Shown here: positions 11,132 to 23,056 of the stretch, piece by piece
Layout: every line of letters starts with the position of its first letter
How positions within the stretch are numbered: position 1 is the first letter of the stretch
Position numbers and translations under genes: made by a program
Notes under the pieces: model-generated
What the model saw: the letters and a program-made list of their open reading frames with translations, nothing else
Database searches by the model: none
Told to the model about the DNA's origin: nothing
NCBI GenBank assembly: GCA_038501625.1
Contig: JAZAYU010000001.1
Coordinates: 3,286,001-3,350,000, forward strand
Direction of reading: 5' to 3'
Source: Corbicula japonica
Lineage: Eukaryota > Mollusca > Bivalvia > Venerida > Cyrenidae
DNA: 64,000 nucleotides

Positions 11132-13004
11132 AGATTTCAAAACGTTAAGAAATAAATGAATTCAGACAAATCTAAAAAAGTTTATTTTAAGCTAAGATTA
11201 ATCAATGCTGGATTTCTATCATCCTGGGGTCGGAATGTCTAAGTATTGGGTAGATTCGTCTTAAGTTGGGGTTGAAATTTCCAAGTAATTTTCTTGGGGT
11301 CGAAACGTCCTGGCTGAAGTGTCTATCTAGTATATGCGAACAATTATTACAAGCAAGAATAATCAAAAAGGATTTTAATTTGCTTCTCATTTGTTGACAA
11401 AAATACTTTCAAAATGTAAATCAGATTACCAAAAAACAAGATTAGAACCAAAGTTTGTGCTCAGCTCACCGGAAATCGAGAACTATGATGCGATTGATTA
11501 ACCGATTATTAGAATATGATATCAAAAACGACACCACTATACTATTTAATCGAACGACTAATTACTGTACACACATGCTTTTGAATTCTGAAAGTAATGA
11601 AGTCTACTTTGAATATAATTGTACACTGGTGTTTCCACTTTCCAGGCAACCCTACTTGGTCTTTGGTAACTTGTAAGTAACCCAACGTAACCGCGAAATA
11701 AAATAACACAATCCATATTTTCCAAAATAACACCCTATTTTTAGGTTACCAGGTAACCCTTCTTTATATTTAGTAACCAGTAACTACTTAAGTAGTCTCA
11801 AAAATTCGACTGCAATCACAGCCTCTTTATTACACAGACTGTAATATTATGAGTTGTAAAAATATTATTTGAAACAGACTATAGAAACACCCTTGTATAA
11901 TAATTGTTTGTTTTTTTTTTTTGCATTGTTTTAATTCAGTTCCAGAATAGCTATCATTCTATAAATTAAACATCTGTAATAAAAGCTGATATATGAAATC
12001 ACATTTATGTTTTTAGTCTTTTGACTTGTAAGCAACATTGTCTATATATATAGGTCTTTGGTTACACAGACTTTTTACGGATGTCTGTCCTTTGCGAAGG
12101 ACGACCATCGTATATATAGAAAAGCTCTTGTTGCGCACAAATAGTTGGGCTAAATCAAACCAAGCCTGCAATATTTTCATATTTGTTGTGTTCAGTCAGG
12201 GTCTATTTAATCAATTAATAGACCCTGGATCAGTAGCTTTCGAAGTTTTATCTACTAGTATTTTAACTTGAGAATCACTTTCAGTTGTATCAGCAAGAAA
12301 AAAAAGTTATAATTTCAAACACGTTAGGCATTGCACATTCGATATTGATTGAGAACTTTTAAAAGATATCGATACTCATTCATTTTAATTTACAATATTT
12401 TTATAATTCAATCAAATAACTTTCAAAATGAATATTTATGACGTGTGCTTTTTTGACTCAGAAATTTTGAATATGCATGCGCACTTCCATTTAAAAGTAG
12501 GCCTGCCTATTAGCACAACTATTTTCTATATATGCGAGGTTCGTCCTTCGCGCACAACCCAAGTTACTATTCAAATCAATGCGGAACATTTTTCTTCTAT
12601 GTCTATCGTCTATATGCCTCCCGATCGGAATTTGAGTCGCAACTTTTGTCGGCTCTATAAAGCATCTTAAACCATAATTTTATGTATCTTTAAAAAAATT
12701 ACATACCTGAAAAGCCACATTCAAGTAGAATCAATATATAACGGTTTCGTTCTTTATGCAAACTCTTTTAAACCTCCACCCATGTCAGCAGTTTTTATGT
12801 TACTCCGCTATAAGTTTATCTGACTGTGTAGTGTATCGATTTATAAAAGGGACGTTTTCATTGGTTAGCACATTAAAATCTACATGTAAACGGCATAAAC
12901 AATAGTAAGGTTTAAAAGTGTTATTTGTGGAATATTTTTTTATTTGATTGATACTTTAGAGAATATTTATGTTTTTATAACAACAAATGAACTTAGCAGT
13001 GCTG

Positions 13005-13085
13005 AAAATTTTCAAGTTGCAGTGAAAAAATGGGAATTTAAAGCAGAAATTTTCAAGTTGCAGTGAAAAATGGGAATTTAAAGCA
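13005..13085 (+). repeat. Two-copy tandem duplication (~41 bp)
   Basis: ttttcaagttgcagtgaaaa followed by atgggaatttaaagca occurs twice in direct succession with one-base length difference in the A run. Confidence 0.8.
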
Positions 13086-13875
13086 TTGCGAATTTCCACC
13101 ACAGTTTTGACGCAACTGCTTGAGACGTAAAGGGCAGATAACTGTAAAAAGGCATTATGATAATGGGTCTGTGCTTGCAGTCGAATTATTGAGAGTAGCC
13201 TGCCTATTTGAGCTCCCATATAAAATGAATTATAATTGACCCTGTATTTATGATAGTTGTAATATTGAAATGGATATAATATCTACATTACAGGTGCAGC
13301 TATAATTTTTACAATTAAATAAAAGGGAAGTCAGTAGTAACTCTATATTTAAAATATTCACTCTTTATTTCGAATTTTCGAACTCTTGTTCTTTGTCAAG
13401 AAAATACAGAAATTTTTTTATCTAGGTTATATCCATTTTTATTAGCGTAATGTTGTTACGATTTTATAACTTTTACAAGTAAACTTAAAATGGTAAAAAA
13501 AATGACTCTTAATCGGAGTGCAGTGAAACAGTCAATTGTTAAATCAGTTTTTGACGTATTTGGTGCACCATAGTTTTAAATGAACGAAACTATTTTTTTT
13601 TATACTATTCCACTTTCAAGTCACATTATATGCATATATTTTACAAAATAATAATATTGTTATTGAATTTTTTTTAAATATAAAATCACGTTTTTAAAGT
13701 AATATCCATACAATTATATTTTCGTTTAAGCGAATTGTTATTTTATGACGCGCCAAATCCAAACATGTCCGAGCGAATATGAAAACAAACCAAGTGTCAA
13801 ATTGATTTTCGTTGTTTTGTCCATTGCTTTGCTATTATATAGTCGCCCAACCATTTGTTTTAAAAGGTCCCGACG

Positions 13876-13952
13876 ATGCAGACATTAGATGTCTGTGGTA
13901 AAAATAACGGGAAGGTTTGGCATCGGAAACCAACACCATCCACAGACAATGG
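13876..13952 (+). CDS. TBC1D31: TBC1D31 exon 1 (start codon)
   Basis: ATG then MQTLDVCGKNNGKVWHRKPT; the GKxWHRKPxP motif is the conserved N-terminus of TBC1D31. Donor GG|gtaaaa, phase 2. This start is chosen because the alignment to the vertebrate N-terminus begins at its methionine. Confidence 0.9.
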
Positions 13953-14118
13953 GTAAAATTTATCTAAAAACACACATTTTTATTTTTGATTTGTTTAGAT
14001 GAATCTGAGAACCGTAGCACAATAATTTTCCTATTGGTCCTTGCTTTTTTCAACAACATCATAATACAATCACTGCAAAAGATTTAATTTCTAGCAGAAA
14101 ATGTGACAACAAATCTTT

Positions 14119-14990
14119 ATGAAACTATATGATGCCCTTACTTGTATCTCCAAGCTTTTTGCAGATGACACAAAACTATACTCTGTTATTAGAGGACATG
14201 ATGATGAAATAATATTACAAGATAACATCTTTGATGCTTGTGATTGGGCTAATAAATGGCAAATGACATTCAATACAAAGAAATGTAAAACAATGCATCT
14301 AGGAAACAAGCCTATTAGTGAATATTATTTAAAAGATTCTGAAAATAAAATCCATAAAATAGAACAAATAACCGAAGAAAAAGACTTGGGGGTAATATTC
14401 GACAACAAATTAACCTTCAGCAAACACATTAACACTAAAGTAAATATAGCTAACAGGAACTTGGGGCTGATCATAAAAAAAAAAAATTTTTTACATATAT
14501 GAATAAGGAAATGTTTTTACAACTTTATAAGTCCCTTGTAAGACCACATTTAGAATATGCCTCCGTAATCTGGACCCCAAGATACAAAAAAGATGTTGTT
14601 GCTATAGAAAATGTGCAAAGAAGGGCTACTAGAATATTACAATACAAGAACTGCAAGGGCTAGAATACAAAGAGAGATTAATTAGACTTGGTTTGCCAAC
14701 ATTGGAGTACAAGGAGGGCCAGGGCAGATGTCAATGATTGAAGTATACAAGCTTGGGCATGGGCTAGACAAGATTTCCATTAATATATTCTTTCCCTTAG
14801 AGATAATAACAGTAATACAAGGGGGAATACTCAAAAGCTATATAAGCCTAGAGCTAGAATAAACATGAGAAAAAATACTTTCAGTCATAGGGTGGTGGAT
14901 ACATGGAATTCTTTATCCACTGATACAATAGAAGCACAGACTCTCAACTGCTTCAAGTCTAGGCTCAATAAAAACTGGAAAGATCAATCA
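14119..14990 (+). mobile_element. Decayed LINE reverse transcriptase fragment
   Basis: Encodes the RT box FADDTKLYSV (the xADD catalytic motif), WANKWQMTFNTKKCKTMHLG and EEKDLGVIFDNKLTFSKHI, then in a shifted frame LYKSLVRPHLEYASVIW and IENVQRRATRILQY, a C-terminal pattern typical of CR1/L2/Jockey-like LINEs. Several frameshifts and stops follow (after 14500 and beyond 14660). Truncated at both ends, so a fossil. Confidence 0.8.
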
Positions 14991-16588
14991 AAATTTATAG
15001 CCCAGTGCTACAACCCCAATTATTAATTACATGAAAATGAAATATAAACACTGTGTTCTCATCGTGCATTATTTTTATTGTTTTATTAATTTTAATGTGT
15101 CTTGCATTTAAATAAGATAATATTATCAATGTGACAGAATGTAAATACCAATTTTTATGACACATTGGAATTATAAAATTTCTAAGTATTCTATTTATGA
15201 TAATTTGGAATATAAACTTTGCATATATTCCATAAACTAAACCATAACTCAGTACCAATTAGGGAAAACAAAATTAAATGGGCCTTAAGAAGCTAAATGC
15301 TTAGCATCATCTGGTGCTCCGGCTTCGAAACTACATGAACTACATGAAATGAGGATGAACAGTAAAGGCAGCGGCTTGAGAAAATTCAACCACAAGTCTT
15401 CAAAACCAAACATGTCTTTGCTAAGACTTTTGAGCCCACACAATTCAATCCCCTATGCATTTTGTACCCAGCACATTTCTATCATGGCTTTATTACTTTC
15501 CCTTACATTTTATAAAACCTATTGGGCAAGTTGCGCCATCCTGTCTTACAAATGCCCATCTTTAATTACTATCATAGATTTCAATCACTTCTTTAATGAT
15601 CGTAATGCTCCGATCTGACATCTTTGTAAAGCCTGTCGAACACTGCTTTAAATGATCTTACAGCGCCATACTAACACCTTTCCGCTAACAGATTGCATCC
15701 AGGGTACATGTAGCGCGATAAAACTGATTGAGAATAAACAAGTGAATACACAAGCATAAGACTGATTGATGACAGCTTAGACCATAACTCGAAAATTCTA
15801 TCACGGTAAAATGAATGACGTTAATCTAAATTTGCAACAAGGGTGGTAAACAGTGTCCCTTGATACATGTATATGTCGGCTTTCTTCTATGATCTGTGTC
15901 CCGTGCAACCAACAAATAAAACAAAAAATGTTCGCGCAATTATTGAATCTTAAGTTATGTGCGTGTTTTTGAGGTAACATTAATGAAAGACACAAGGGTA
16001 TAATACGGATAAACTTTAAGCCGCCGTCAGTAGTACCAGGATTCTAGAACATCAACGTCTAAATATTTCTTCTTACAGGGTTTACAAACTGTTGCGCAAA
16101 GCGTAAATACCGAGCTTTGAATAATAATTCTGCAATTATTTTCAACTGAATTATAGTTTAAAATGCAAAAGAAATTATATTTTTTTTAAAACACATTTAT
16201 CATAACTTTTGAACAGTCAAGAAATCACATCCGAATCATAACATGAAATCTACAAGTTCAAGGACGTCCCTCCATTTTTGCCTATTTAGAGATTGCTTTT
16301 TATGGAATTAAAGTCAGCACCCTGCCCCCTTTTTTTTGTGCCACCCTGCCCCTTTTTGTTGTCTAGAATAATCCCTACTTTAGGAGCAAGCCCTTAATGG
16401 TCACAAAAGCTTTTGCCTTAGGCTTGATCAGGTACACTGTTTAATACTTCATTGCAAAACAATATCTGAGACACTATTGGAAAATGGAATATATTGTTTG
16501 TTGAGTATGAGTTAAAGTATATCCATTAAAATTTTGCAGAGATTTGACAATACCAATTGTAACTACAAAAACCAACAAAAATGCCAGA

Positions 16589-16932
16589 CAGGGCTTTTTT
16601 TCAGTTGATTTTATAGCCGTTATTCGGTCATGTTCCCAATGGCAAAACATATACTTTTTTCCCAATTTGAGAAGAAAAATTCCCAATTGAATCAAAACAA
16701 ACATTTCTGATGAAAAACAACAGCATCAGCACTGCATCTTTTGCTCTTTAAGCCAGGAATTATTGACAATATTAAATATGGATGGCAATGATAAAAAAAA
16801 ACAGCAGATAACAGTAACACTTGTTATTCCCCAATGATGCTAAAAAAATTACTAATTTCTGGCAAAACGACGATAAATTTCCCAATTCCAGGGGTATGGG
16901 TCATATTCCCAAAATGGTGAAAAAAAGCCCTG
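16589..16932. mobile_element. hAT-like MITE with 15-bp TIRs
   Basis: Ends CAGGGCTTTTTTTCA and TGAAAAAAAGCCCTG are near-exact inverted repeats, flanked by ccaga on both sides (16584-16588, 16933-16937), a 5-bp target duplication. The interior repeats ttcccaat motifs and has no transposase. The 5-bp duplication suits a hAT5-like group; this is inference. Confidence 0.7.
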
Positions 16933-17017
16933 CCAGATTTAGATATTGTTTTAAGATTTAAGTCATACTACCTTTACACAGATTATCCCAGGGAGAAATT
17001 CAGTGAGATAATCAGTG

Positions 17018-17163
17018 CCCAAGGTTATAAAACTGAACATGGAAACCAGTCTCAAATCTCAAGCATCTGATTGGCTGAAATGGCGACTGGTCGCCATTTC
17101 AGCCAATCAGATGCTTGAGATTTGAGACTGGTTTTCAAACTCAGCTTTTATAACCTTGGGCAC
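17018..17163. repeat. Family B palindromic MITE, best copy
   Basis: Nearly perfect 145-bp palindrome. Ends CAGTGCCCAAGGTTATAAAA and ttttataaccttgggcactg; inner arms ctcaaatctcaagcatctga and tcagatgcttgagatttgag around a central aaatggcgactggtcgccat. Contains two CCAAT-type motifs (gattggct/agccaatc). No coding capacity. Confidence 0.9.
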
Positions 17164-17212
17164 TGATATACATATATCTAATCATTTTTGTTTTAAATCT
17201 TATATCTTTCAG

Positions 17213-17365
17213 GTTGATGGTAAATATAAGCCACACATCTTCCTGTACAATTTCCAAGGGTCGCACTGTACGGTTCATGCATACAGCCTTTGACAGTACT
17301 GGGGAAACCTTCCTGTCTGGTGATCATCAGGGAAATGTGTACATGTTTGATCTAGCCAAAAACAG
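17213..17365 (+). CDS. TBC1D31: TBC1D31 exon 2 (first WD40 blade)
   Basis: Acceptor atctttcag, donor AG|gtcact, phases 2/2. Encodes residues 26-77 including TAFDSTGETFLSGDHQGNV and MFDLAKN, the GDHQGNxYxFDL blade conserved in TBC1D31. Confidence 0.93.
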
Positions 17366-17462
17366 GTCACTTATTTCTTCTGATTTCAAGCAAATATTTT
17401 TAATATACAGTATGATAATCCTTGTTAATGTGAAACAAATATAAAGACAGGGAAGATGTTAC

Positions 17463-17610
17463 TTTAAACCTTTACTTCACAAATTTGCATTTTATGGCAT
17501 GTGGGACTGGTAAAAAATAACAAATAAAGCGAACAATGCAGATTCTGATCAGGATCTACACTGTTTGCATATGCGATAAAATGCATGTATGTCGAGTCAA
17601 GTGTTAATCA
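17463..17610. repeat. Family A MITE, internally deleted
   Basis: Keeps both ends (aaacctttacttcac.. and ..atgcatgtatgtcgagtc) and one gatcaggatctacactgttt arm; the middle is lost. Confidence 0.6.
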
Positions 17611-17927
17611 AGTGGCAGCTTCTCTCTGCATGTTCTTTGTCTGATTTACCAATAGAAAGTAAAAGTTAGTTATAATATAGCAAATGATTCTCATAACAAT
17701 AACAGTGTTCTGTTAAGCTACCACTCCATGGTTTTCCTTGCATACCATTACAAAACATGAAATTTGCTGCAATTAATGATTAATACATTGTTTTATGTAT
17801 TAAACATCTATTGAATGATGTAAAAAGAAGGAGTGTGCAACTTGAACCTAAATATATAAAAACAATGTAAAGTAAAAATATTTGGATTCTAAGGCCACAG
17901 TTGTTGAAGTCTTGACCACAGGATTAC

Positions 17928-18125
17928 GGTGTAGATCCAGATCACCTGGCACATCAGGGCTGTTTGATCAGGATCTGCTCTGTTCAATTTTTTTCAGAAA
18001 GAACCTAACAAATCAAAATTAAACAGTGTAGATCCTATTCAGATGGAACCAATATGCCAGCTGATCTGGATCTACACACTTCACCCATGCAATAAAGGTA
18101 TTTATATGGAAGAAAAGATTAATTC
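17928..18125. repeat. Family A MITE
   Basis: gtagatccagatcacctggc / ctgatctggatctacac arms with centre cagaaagaacctaacaaatc, 55 bp upstream of TBC1D31 exon 3. Confidence 0.75.
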
Positions 18126-18179
18126 CTCCTGGAATGTCACACACACAAATTTAATTGTCACCATGTTTTTAATTTTCAG

Positions 18180-18295
18180 ATTTTCTCTGGTTCAGAAATG
18201 TGGGTCACCATGTACAGCCTTAGCATTTTGTCTAAGGAAGAAGTCAGAATTCCTTATTGGACTTTCAGATTATTCACTCAAGTGCTTTGATACAG
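18180..18295 (+). CDS. TBC1D31: TBC1D31 exon 3 (WD40 blade)
   Basis: Acceptor aattttcag, donor G|gtaaat, phases 2/1. Residues 77-116: CTALAFCLRKKSEFLIGLSD-type text and SLKCFDT, matching the second blade of the family. Confidence 0.92.
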
Positions 18296-18369
18296 GTAAA
18301 TTTTATGTAGGGTAGATAACAGGGATCAAGACTCTTTAGTTTTATTTTTGTCAATTAACTCAATTTATA

Positions 18370-18830
18370 GGTTGTTATCCTGTTATTCCGTATATACACG
18401 TTTTAACTCATAAGCAACTAGAGAACATCCAGAGCAGTTGGCACATACATGCCATCTGATCTGAATCTGCACTGGTTGCTACTTTGTCAGAAAATACCAA
18501 AAAATCTAAAAGCAAACAGTGTAGATCCTGATCAGACAGCACAGATGTATGATCTGGAGCTACACTGTACTATCAAAGGTGTATCTATGTAATAAAGGGT
18601 TATATATTGAAAGAAATTCATAACAAGAATTTATCATTTTCTCATTTAACAAATTGGTGATTTTATTACACATTAGACTTTAATATAATCTACAATAAAA
18701 ATCCATAAAAAGCATCATTGTCTGCTCAATTTCAAGGAGTAATGTCAACATCCATGTTGTCTGATCAGGATCTACACTGTTTGCTTTTTGATTTAAAAGG
18801 TTATTAAGTGTGAAAACTTTACATGGATCT
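18370..18830. repeat. Family A MITE plus a fragment, in intron 3
   Basis: A nearly full copy at 18370-18612 (tccgtatatacacgtttta.. ttatatattgaaagaa) and a fragment at about 18755-18830 (tctgatcaggatctacactg). Both are intronic. Confidence 0.65.
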
Positions 18831-18871
18831 ACCACTCTGTTATTGATGCTTTTGCAAACTTCCCTATTCAG

Positions 18872-19050
18872 ATACAAAAGAAATGGTAGCTTGGATGAAA
18901 GGCCATGAGTCTGCCATTCACAGTATCTCAGTTCATGCCTCAGGGCGGTATGCTCTTACAACATCATCAGACACGGCACAACTCTGGGACCTTGACACAT
19001 TCCAAAGAAAAAGAAAATTAACCATCAAAGAAGATGTTGGCATTGTACAG
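18872..19050 (+). CDS. TBC1D31: TBC1D31 exon 4 (canonical WD40 blade)
   Basis: Acceptor tccctattcag, donor CAG|gtaaga, phases 1/0. Residues 116-175 hold the clearest WD repeat: WMKGHESAIHSISVHASGRY, then TTSSDTAQLWDLDTFQRKRK (GH..WD pair at 126-127 and 154-155). Confidence 0.95.
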
Positions 19051-20338
19051 GTAAGATTTGTTAAATAATAGAGAATTCTCAGAATTGTATCTTTTTCAAG
19101 ATTCGATGTTATTATTTAATAGCCAGTCTCTGACGAAATGACCAATAGGCCACAATAAAATTTGTTGATTTACATCCAATTAACAGTAAATATTGAATTA
19201 TTTAAATGTTGAAAATGGTACTTGCTAACTTTTCTTTCAGATTACTATTTGTTTGTTTTTTTTGTTTTTTTTTAAAAATCTAAAGTGGTATCATTTGAAT
19301 TTTAACTAACAAGCATTTGATGAAAGTAAAGACCTAGCACCCAATAATTTTTAGAATATGATAAGGGTAATTTTGTCAGAGAATTTTATATTTCCGGAAA
19401 TTGGGACTATCTATTCTTGGAATGTACAGGAAATGATCAGTTTTGTGGTGACCTTTCCCAGATTATTATTGGTTTTTCTTTCGATTTCTGGTTTCATAAT
19501 TTTGGTGCACTAAATTTGTGTGGATTTATTTTGATTAATGGAAAAAAACATGTGATCATGTTTTCTCTTTTGAAGGTGTTTTTCCTGCCACTCAGTAACA
19601 CAATAATCACAGGGTTCCGAGATGATACTATATTTGCCTGGGAATCTGACACTCTCAACTGTAAGTTCCAGTTGCCAACTCCACCAGGAAAGACCCCACA
19701 CTACAAAGCTTTTGCCGCTACAAGGTAAACAGTTCTGAAGACATTGATCATTAATGAAGTATTGCACTTAAGTGTTGATGCAGTTGATTGGTTCAAACTG
19801 AAGTTAGTCTCCAAACTGACCAGTCATAAGCCACATTATTTAGACTGGGCACCAACTTCATTATTTGTATATCTATAAAAAAAAACTGTTGATATGTTTG
19901 TTTGAAGCTATAGATTTCTAAGCTATCTTTAAAGCAGTATTAGCTTATATTTGCTTATAATATTATAGTAGCTCCTAAATATAATATGGTAAATAGTATG
20001 GTATAGGATATTGTGTGTTGAACAAAAAGGTTCTGTGTGCTATTTATTTTATATTTATATTTGAACATTTGTGTACCTTTCGTTTTATCTGCATAATGCT
20101 CTGCAAAATACTGAAGCTGCCTTTACAGTCAATCATTTTAGAAAGAATAATTTATAAAATGTGTAATAATTTATCTGTCATGTTGTAATATCACAATCAA
20201 AGTTTTGACTATTTTACAGAACTTGCAAAATATCAATTTCTCTGTAATAATTCTAAGATCTATTTTCTATTTTTTACTGAAATGGTAACATATAAACATG
20301 GGGTATCTGGAACATATATCAATATGTTATTTTTACAG
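19051..20338. other. TBC1D31 introns 4 and 5
   Basis: Apart from exon 5 (19576-19724), this is AT-rich intronic sequence with a T-rich run at 19250-19275. No repeat family recognised. Confidence 0.6.
19576..19724 (+). CDS. TBC1D31: TBC1D31 exon 5 (WD40 blade)
   Basis: Acceptor cttttgaag, donor AG|gtaaac, phases 0/2. Encodes VFFLPLSNTIITGFRDDTIF then AWESDTLNCKFQLPTPP, conserved with vertebrate TBC1D31. Confidence 0.94.
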
Positions 20339-20498
20339 AGATGGTAGGATATTGGCTGCTGGGGGGAGATCAAGATTTGTACATCTGTGGGCTCTTGACA
20401 CTCGCAAACTTCTCAGAATCGTTGAAATGCCAGAGAAAGTTACATCTGTCAAACAGGTCATGTTCCTGCCTGAAAACTTCGATGGAGGTGCAAGTCAG
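20339..20498 (+). CDS. TBC1D31: TBC1D31 exon 6 (WD40 blade)
   Basis: Acceptor atttttacag, donor CAG|gtagat, phases 2/0. Encodes RDGRILAAGGRSRFVHLWAL and VEMPEKVTSVKQVMFLPENF. This is the last exon before the duplicated block and is present once. Confidence 0.93.
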
Positions 20499-21099
20499 GT
20501 AGATATTTTTTTAATATATATATTCAAATTCAGAGTGTATGAGGAGTAATTCAGAAGTAATATCACTGAGGCTATAAAACTATATAATAGAAAGCACAGA
20601 AACAAATTTCATACCCAAGTCCCTTGATCTGTTTGTACTAAAGTCTGAAAATATCTTTAAAACAAATTGCAAAGTTAAAGTTTCAGCATACATGTACATT
20701 AAAAGCATGGTAACGGCAGATGGCATGCATCAACATTTCATTAAGTTTTTGTTCACTTTTCTCAGTAACCATTCAAGGTAGAGCTTTGAAACTTAACATA
20801 GTTGTCTGACATCACAATAGCAATTATCAGGACAGGTTTCATAACTCTAGCCTGTAGTTTTTCATAGTTATGCCCCCTTTTCCCTTAAAACCTTAAATCT
20901 ATAATGTGTGATTAGAAGCACCTTGAGCATGGTGACAACATCTGTAAGAACCTTGGTTTTTATACATTTTAAAGTTTAAATAGAGTTTAGAGTTTAAATC
21001 TTTTTAGGCACTTGAAACTCTTTAGAAAGGAAATATTTAGAATCTTTCTATAAGCATATTCTTGATGTGAGTGGAAATATTTAACATGTCAGCTTGTTT

Positions 21100-21308
21100 T
21101 AATGGCCATATTAACACTCCATGGATACTTGTGATCCAGATCAGCCAGCACATCTGTGCAGTCTGAGATTTAGGATTTAAACTTTTACTTGGTTAAAAAT
21201 AATAATGAATCTTAAAGCAAACAGTGTTTAACTTGATAACGACTTCACTTATGTCCTGATTTGGATCTACACTGCGATAAAAGTAGAACCTATGGAGTAA
21301 AGAGTTGC
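21100..21308. repeat. Family A MITE, diverged
   Basis: gatccagatcagccagcaca arm, ggttaaaaataataatgaat centre, ggatctacactgcgataaaa near the right end, then tatggagtaaagagtt. Confidence 0.6.
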
Positions 21309-21423
21309 AGTTTTAGGTTTTTTCTAGTATTTTTGTGACAAAAAGATGCAGAAGATAATATCATGTGCTGGTGACCTGGTAACCTCTCACTTTTATGATT
21401 GTTCATACTTGGTTTTAACGCTT

Positions 21424-21830
21424 AACTCCATATAAATACCTTTATTGCATGGACATAACTCCATATAAATACCTTTATTGCATGGACATAACTCCATATA
21501 AATACCTTTATTGCATGGACATAACTCCATATAAATACCTTTATTGCATGGACATAACTCCATATAAATACCTTTATTGCATGGACATAACTCCATATAA
21601 ATACCTTTATTGCATGGACATAAACTCCATATAAATACCTTTATTGCATGGACATAACTCCATATAAATACCTATATTGCATGGACATAACTCCATATAA
21701 ATACCTTTATTGCATGGACATAACTCCATATAAATACCTTTATTGCATGGACATAACTCCATATAAATACCTTTATTGCATGGACATACATGTAACTCCA
21801 TATATTAAATACCTTTAATGCATGGACAAC
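21424..21830 (+). repeat. 33-bp minisatellite (11 units, copy A)
   Basis: Unit aactccatataaatacctt + tattgcatggacat, about 11 units, one with an extra A at 21622. A last partial unit runs straight into the body of the family A MITE at 21830. The unit equals the left terminal ~33 bp of that MITE family (tcctccatatatacaccttt + attgcatgggc), so the array is an expansion of a transposon end. Its open frames in both strands are a consequence of the 33-bp period, not genes. Confidence 0.92.
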
Positions 21831-22030
21831 ATGCATAGATCCAGATCAGCTGGCACAATCGTGCAATCTGATTACCATCTAAACTGTTTGCTTTTAGATT
21901 CAATTGGTCATTTCTGACCAGGATGCAATCATTGCAGATCCAGATAATACAGCACAGATGTTCAGGCTGCTCTGGATCTACACGGATGGTACATGTGTTT
22001 AAATGCATATTCAGAGTAAAGGGTTGAATT
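21830..22030. repeat. Family A MITE next to the minisatellite (copy A)
   Basis: atccagatcagctggcacaa / gctctggatctacac arms, centre ggtcatttctgacc; right end attcagagtaaagggttga. Confidence 0.7.
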
Positions 22031-22224
22031 ATGACTATTTTCTATAATGCCTGAGAGGGAAGACAGTGTTAAAGGATGTAGGGTAAATGAAACTCTGAGG
22101 AAATTTAACAGACAAGTATGACAGAAAACATGTTGACTTGCTGGAGCTGGGTAAAATATTTTCTACCTCCAAATAGTCAATACAGATTCCTGTTGGTCAT
22201 AAATCTCCTTTATTAAAATTTCAG

Positions 22225-22425
22225 GTGCTGGGTGTATTGTGCCAGGATGGAATTGCCAGATTTATAAACATTCACACATGCAAGTTGTTGTTTGATGTGG
22301 GAGAAATATCTAACAAGATCAACAACATATCTGTCAGTCCTAATGGTCGCTATGTGGTAACTGTGAATGAAGATGGAACCATGGGGATTTACAGTCTGCA
22401 AGCATTATCTGCTGAATTAAACAAG
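22225..22425 (+). CDS. TBC1D31: TBC1D31 exon 7, copy A (last WD40 blade)
   Basis: Acceptor aaaatttcag, donor AAG|gtacat, phases 0/0, 67 codons. VLGVLCQDGIARFINIHTCK and SPNGRYVVTVNEDGTMGIYS close the WD40 propeller. The same exon recurs at 38295. Confidence 0.94.
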
Positions 22426-22554
22426 GTACATAATTAATTTACTAGTAATTTTCCTAAAGATACAGAAAGTGGTAATAAAAGGAACGTGTTGGTCTAGTAA
22501 AGACACAAACATTTTGTATCGAGTAAAACTCTTTTCATCTTGGAGTATGGCTTA

Positions 22555-22730
22555 TATCACATCAGTGGCCCTGTTAAAATCCATGCAGTCTGATCCTGAT
22601 CTACCCTGTTCTCTTTTAGAATCATTTGTTATTTGTAACTAAAAGTGTAACAGTGCAGATCCAAATCAGAATGCTCTGATAATTATGGTCGTACACGGAA
22701 TATAAGCTGTATTCCTGGAGTAAGGTTTGA
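22555..22730. repeat. Family A MITE, diverged (copy A)
   Basis: ctgatcctgatctaccctgt .. gaatcatttgttatttgtaa .. gtgcagatccaaatcaga. Confidence 0.55.
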
Positions 22731-23056
22731 ATACAAAATCAGCAAAAATAATTACCTTGTATAAACTCCTGTTTGTACCAATTTACTAGATAAAGTACCC
22801 AAATGCCAAAGGTATTTGGTGGTTTTGATATCAGATATGGTATGGGGTGTGTAGCAGAAAGAAGTGTCACCAGGAAATACTGCTCTTTCAAGGAGTTTGA
22901 TACCTACAAGTACCATAAACTCTAGTTCATACGCCCTCAAGGCAATGCATTCCTTCATATGCACCCAAGGCAATGCATTCTGCTTTATTTTGACTCCCAG
23001 AAAATTTTCTATTACTCTTTTGCATGCCACCACATTTGTATTGCAGTTTGTGCAAT

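Larger units (their letters stand above)
10545..13875. other. Intergenic region between divergent MDP1 and TBC1D31
   Basis: Holds a hAT-like element (10710-11131), three spaced copies of a ttggggtcgaaacgtcc-like motif (11220-11300), paired GGTTACC-type motifs (11650-11790), a two-copy 41-bp tandem repeat (13005-13085) and AT-rich sequence. The 13.3-13.87 kb part should contain the TBC1D31 promoter; no TATA box is obvious. No gene recognised. Confidence 0.5.
13953..17212. other. TBC1D31 intron 1
   Basis: 3.26-kb intron holding a decayed LINE (14119-14990), a CCCTGCCCC-type low-complexity patch (16318-16362), a hAT-like element (16589-16932) and the best family B palindrome (17018-17163). 15000-16250 shows nothing recognisable. 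Confidence 0.8.

Noticed and set aside
17018..17163. CRISPR-like array or bacterial palindromic repeats
   Set aside because: Palindromes are dispersed, not regularly spaced with unique spacers, and the context is an intron-rich animal genome.
21393..21801. Repetitive frames (MELCPCNKGIY and MDITPYKYLYC) on both strands, also at 37491-37906
   Set aside because: Artefacts of the 33-bp minisatellite period.
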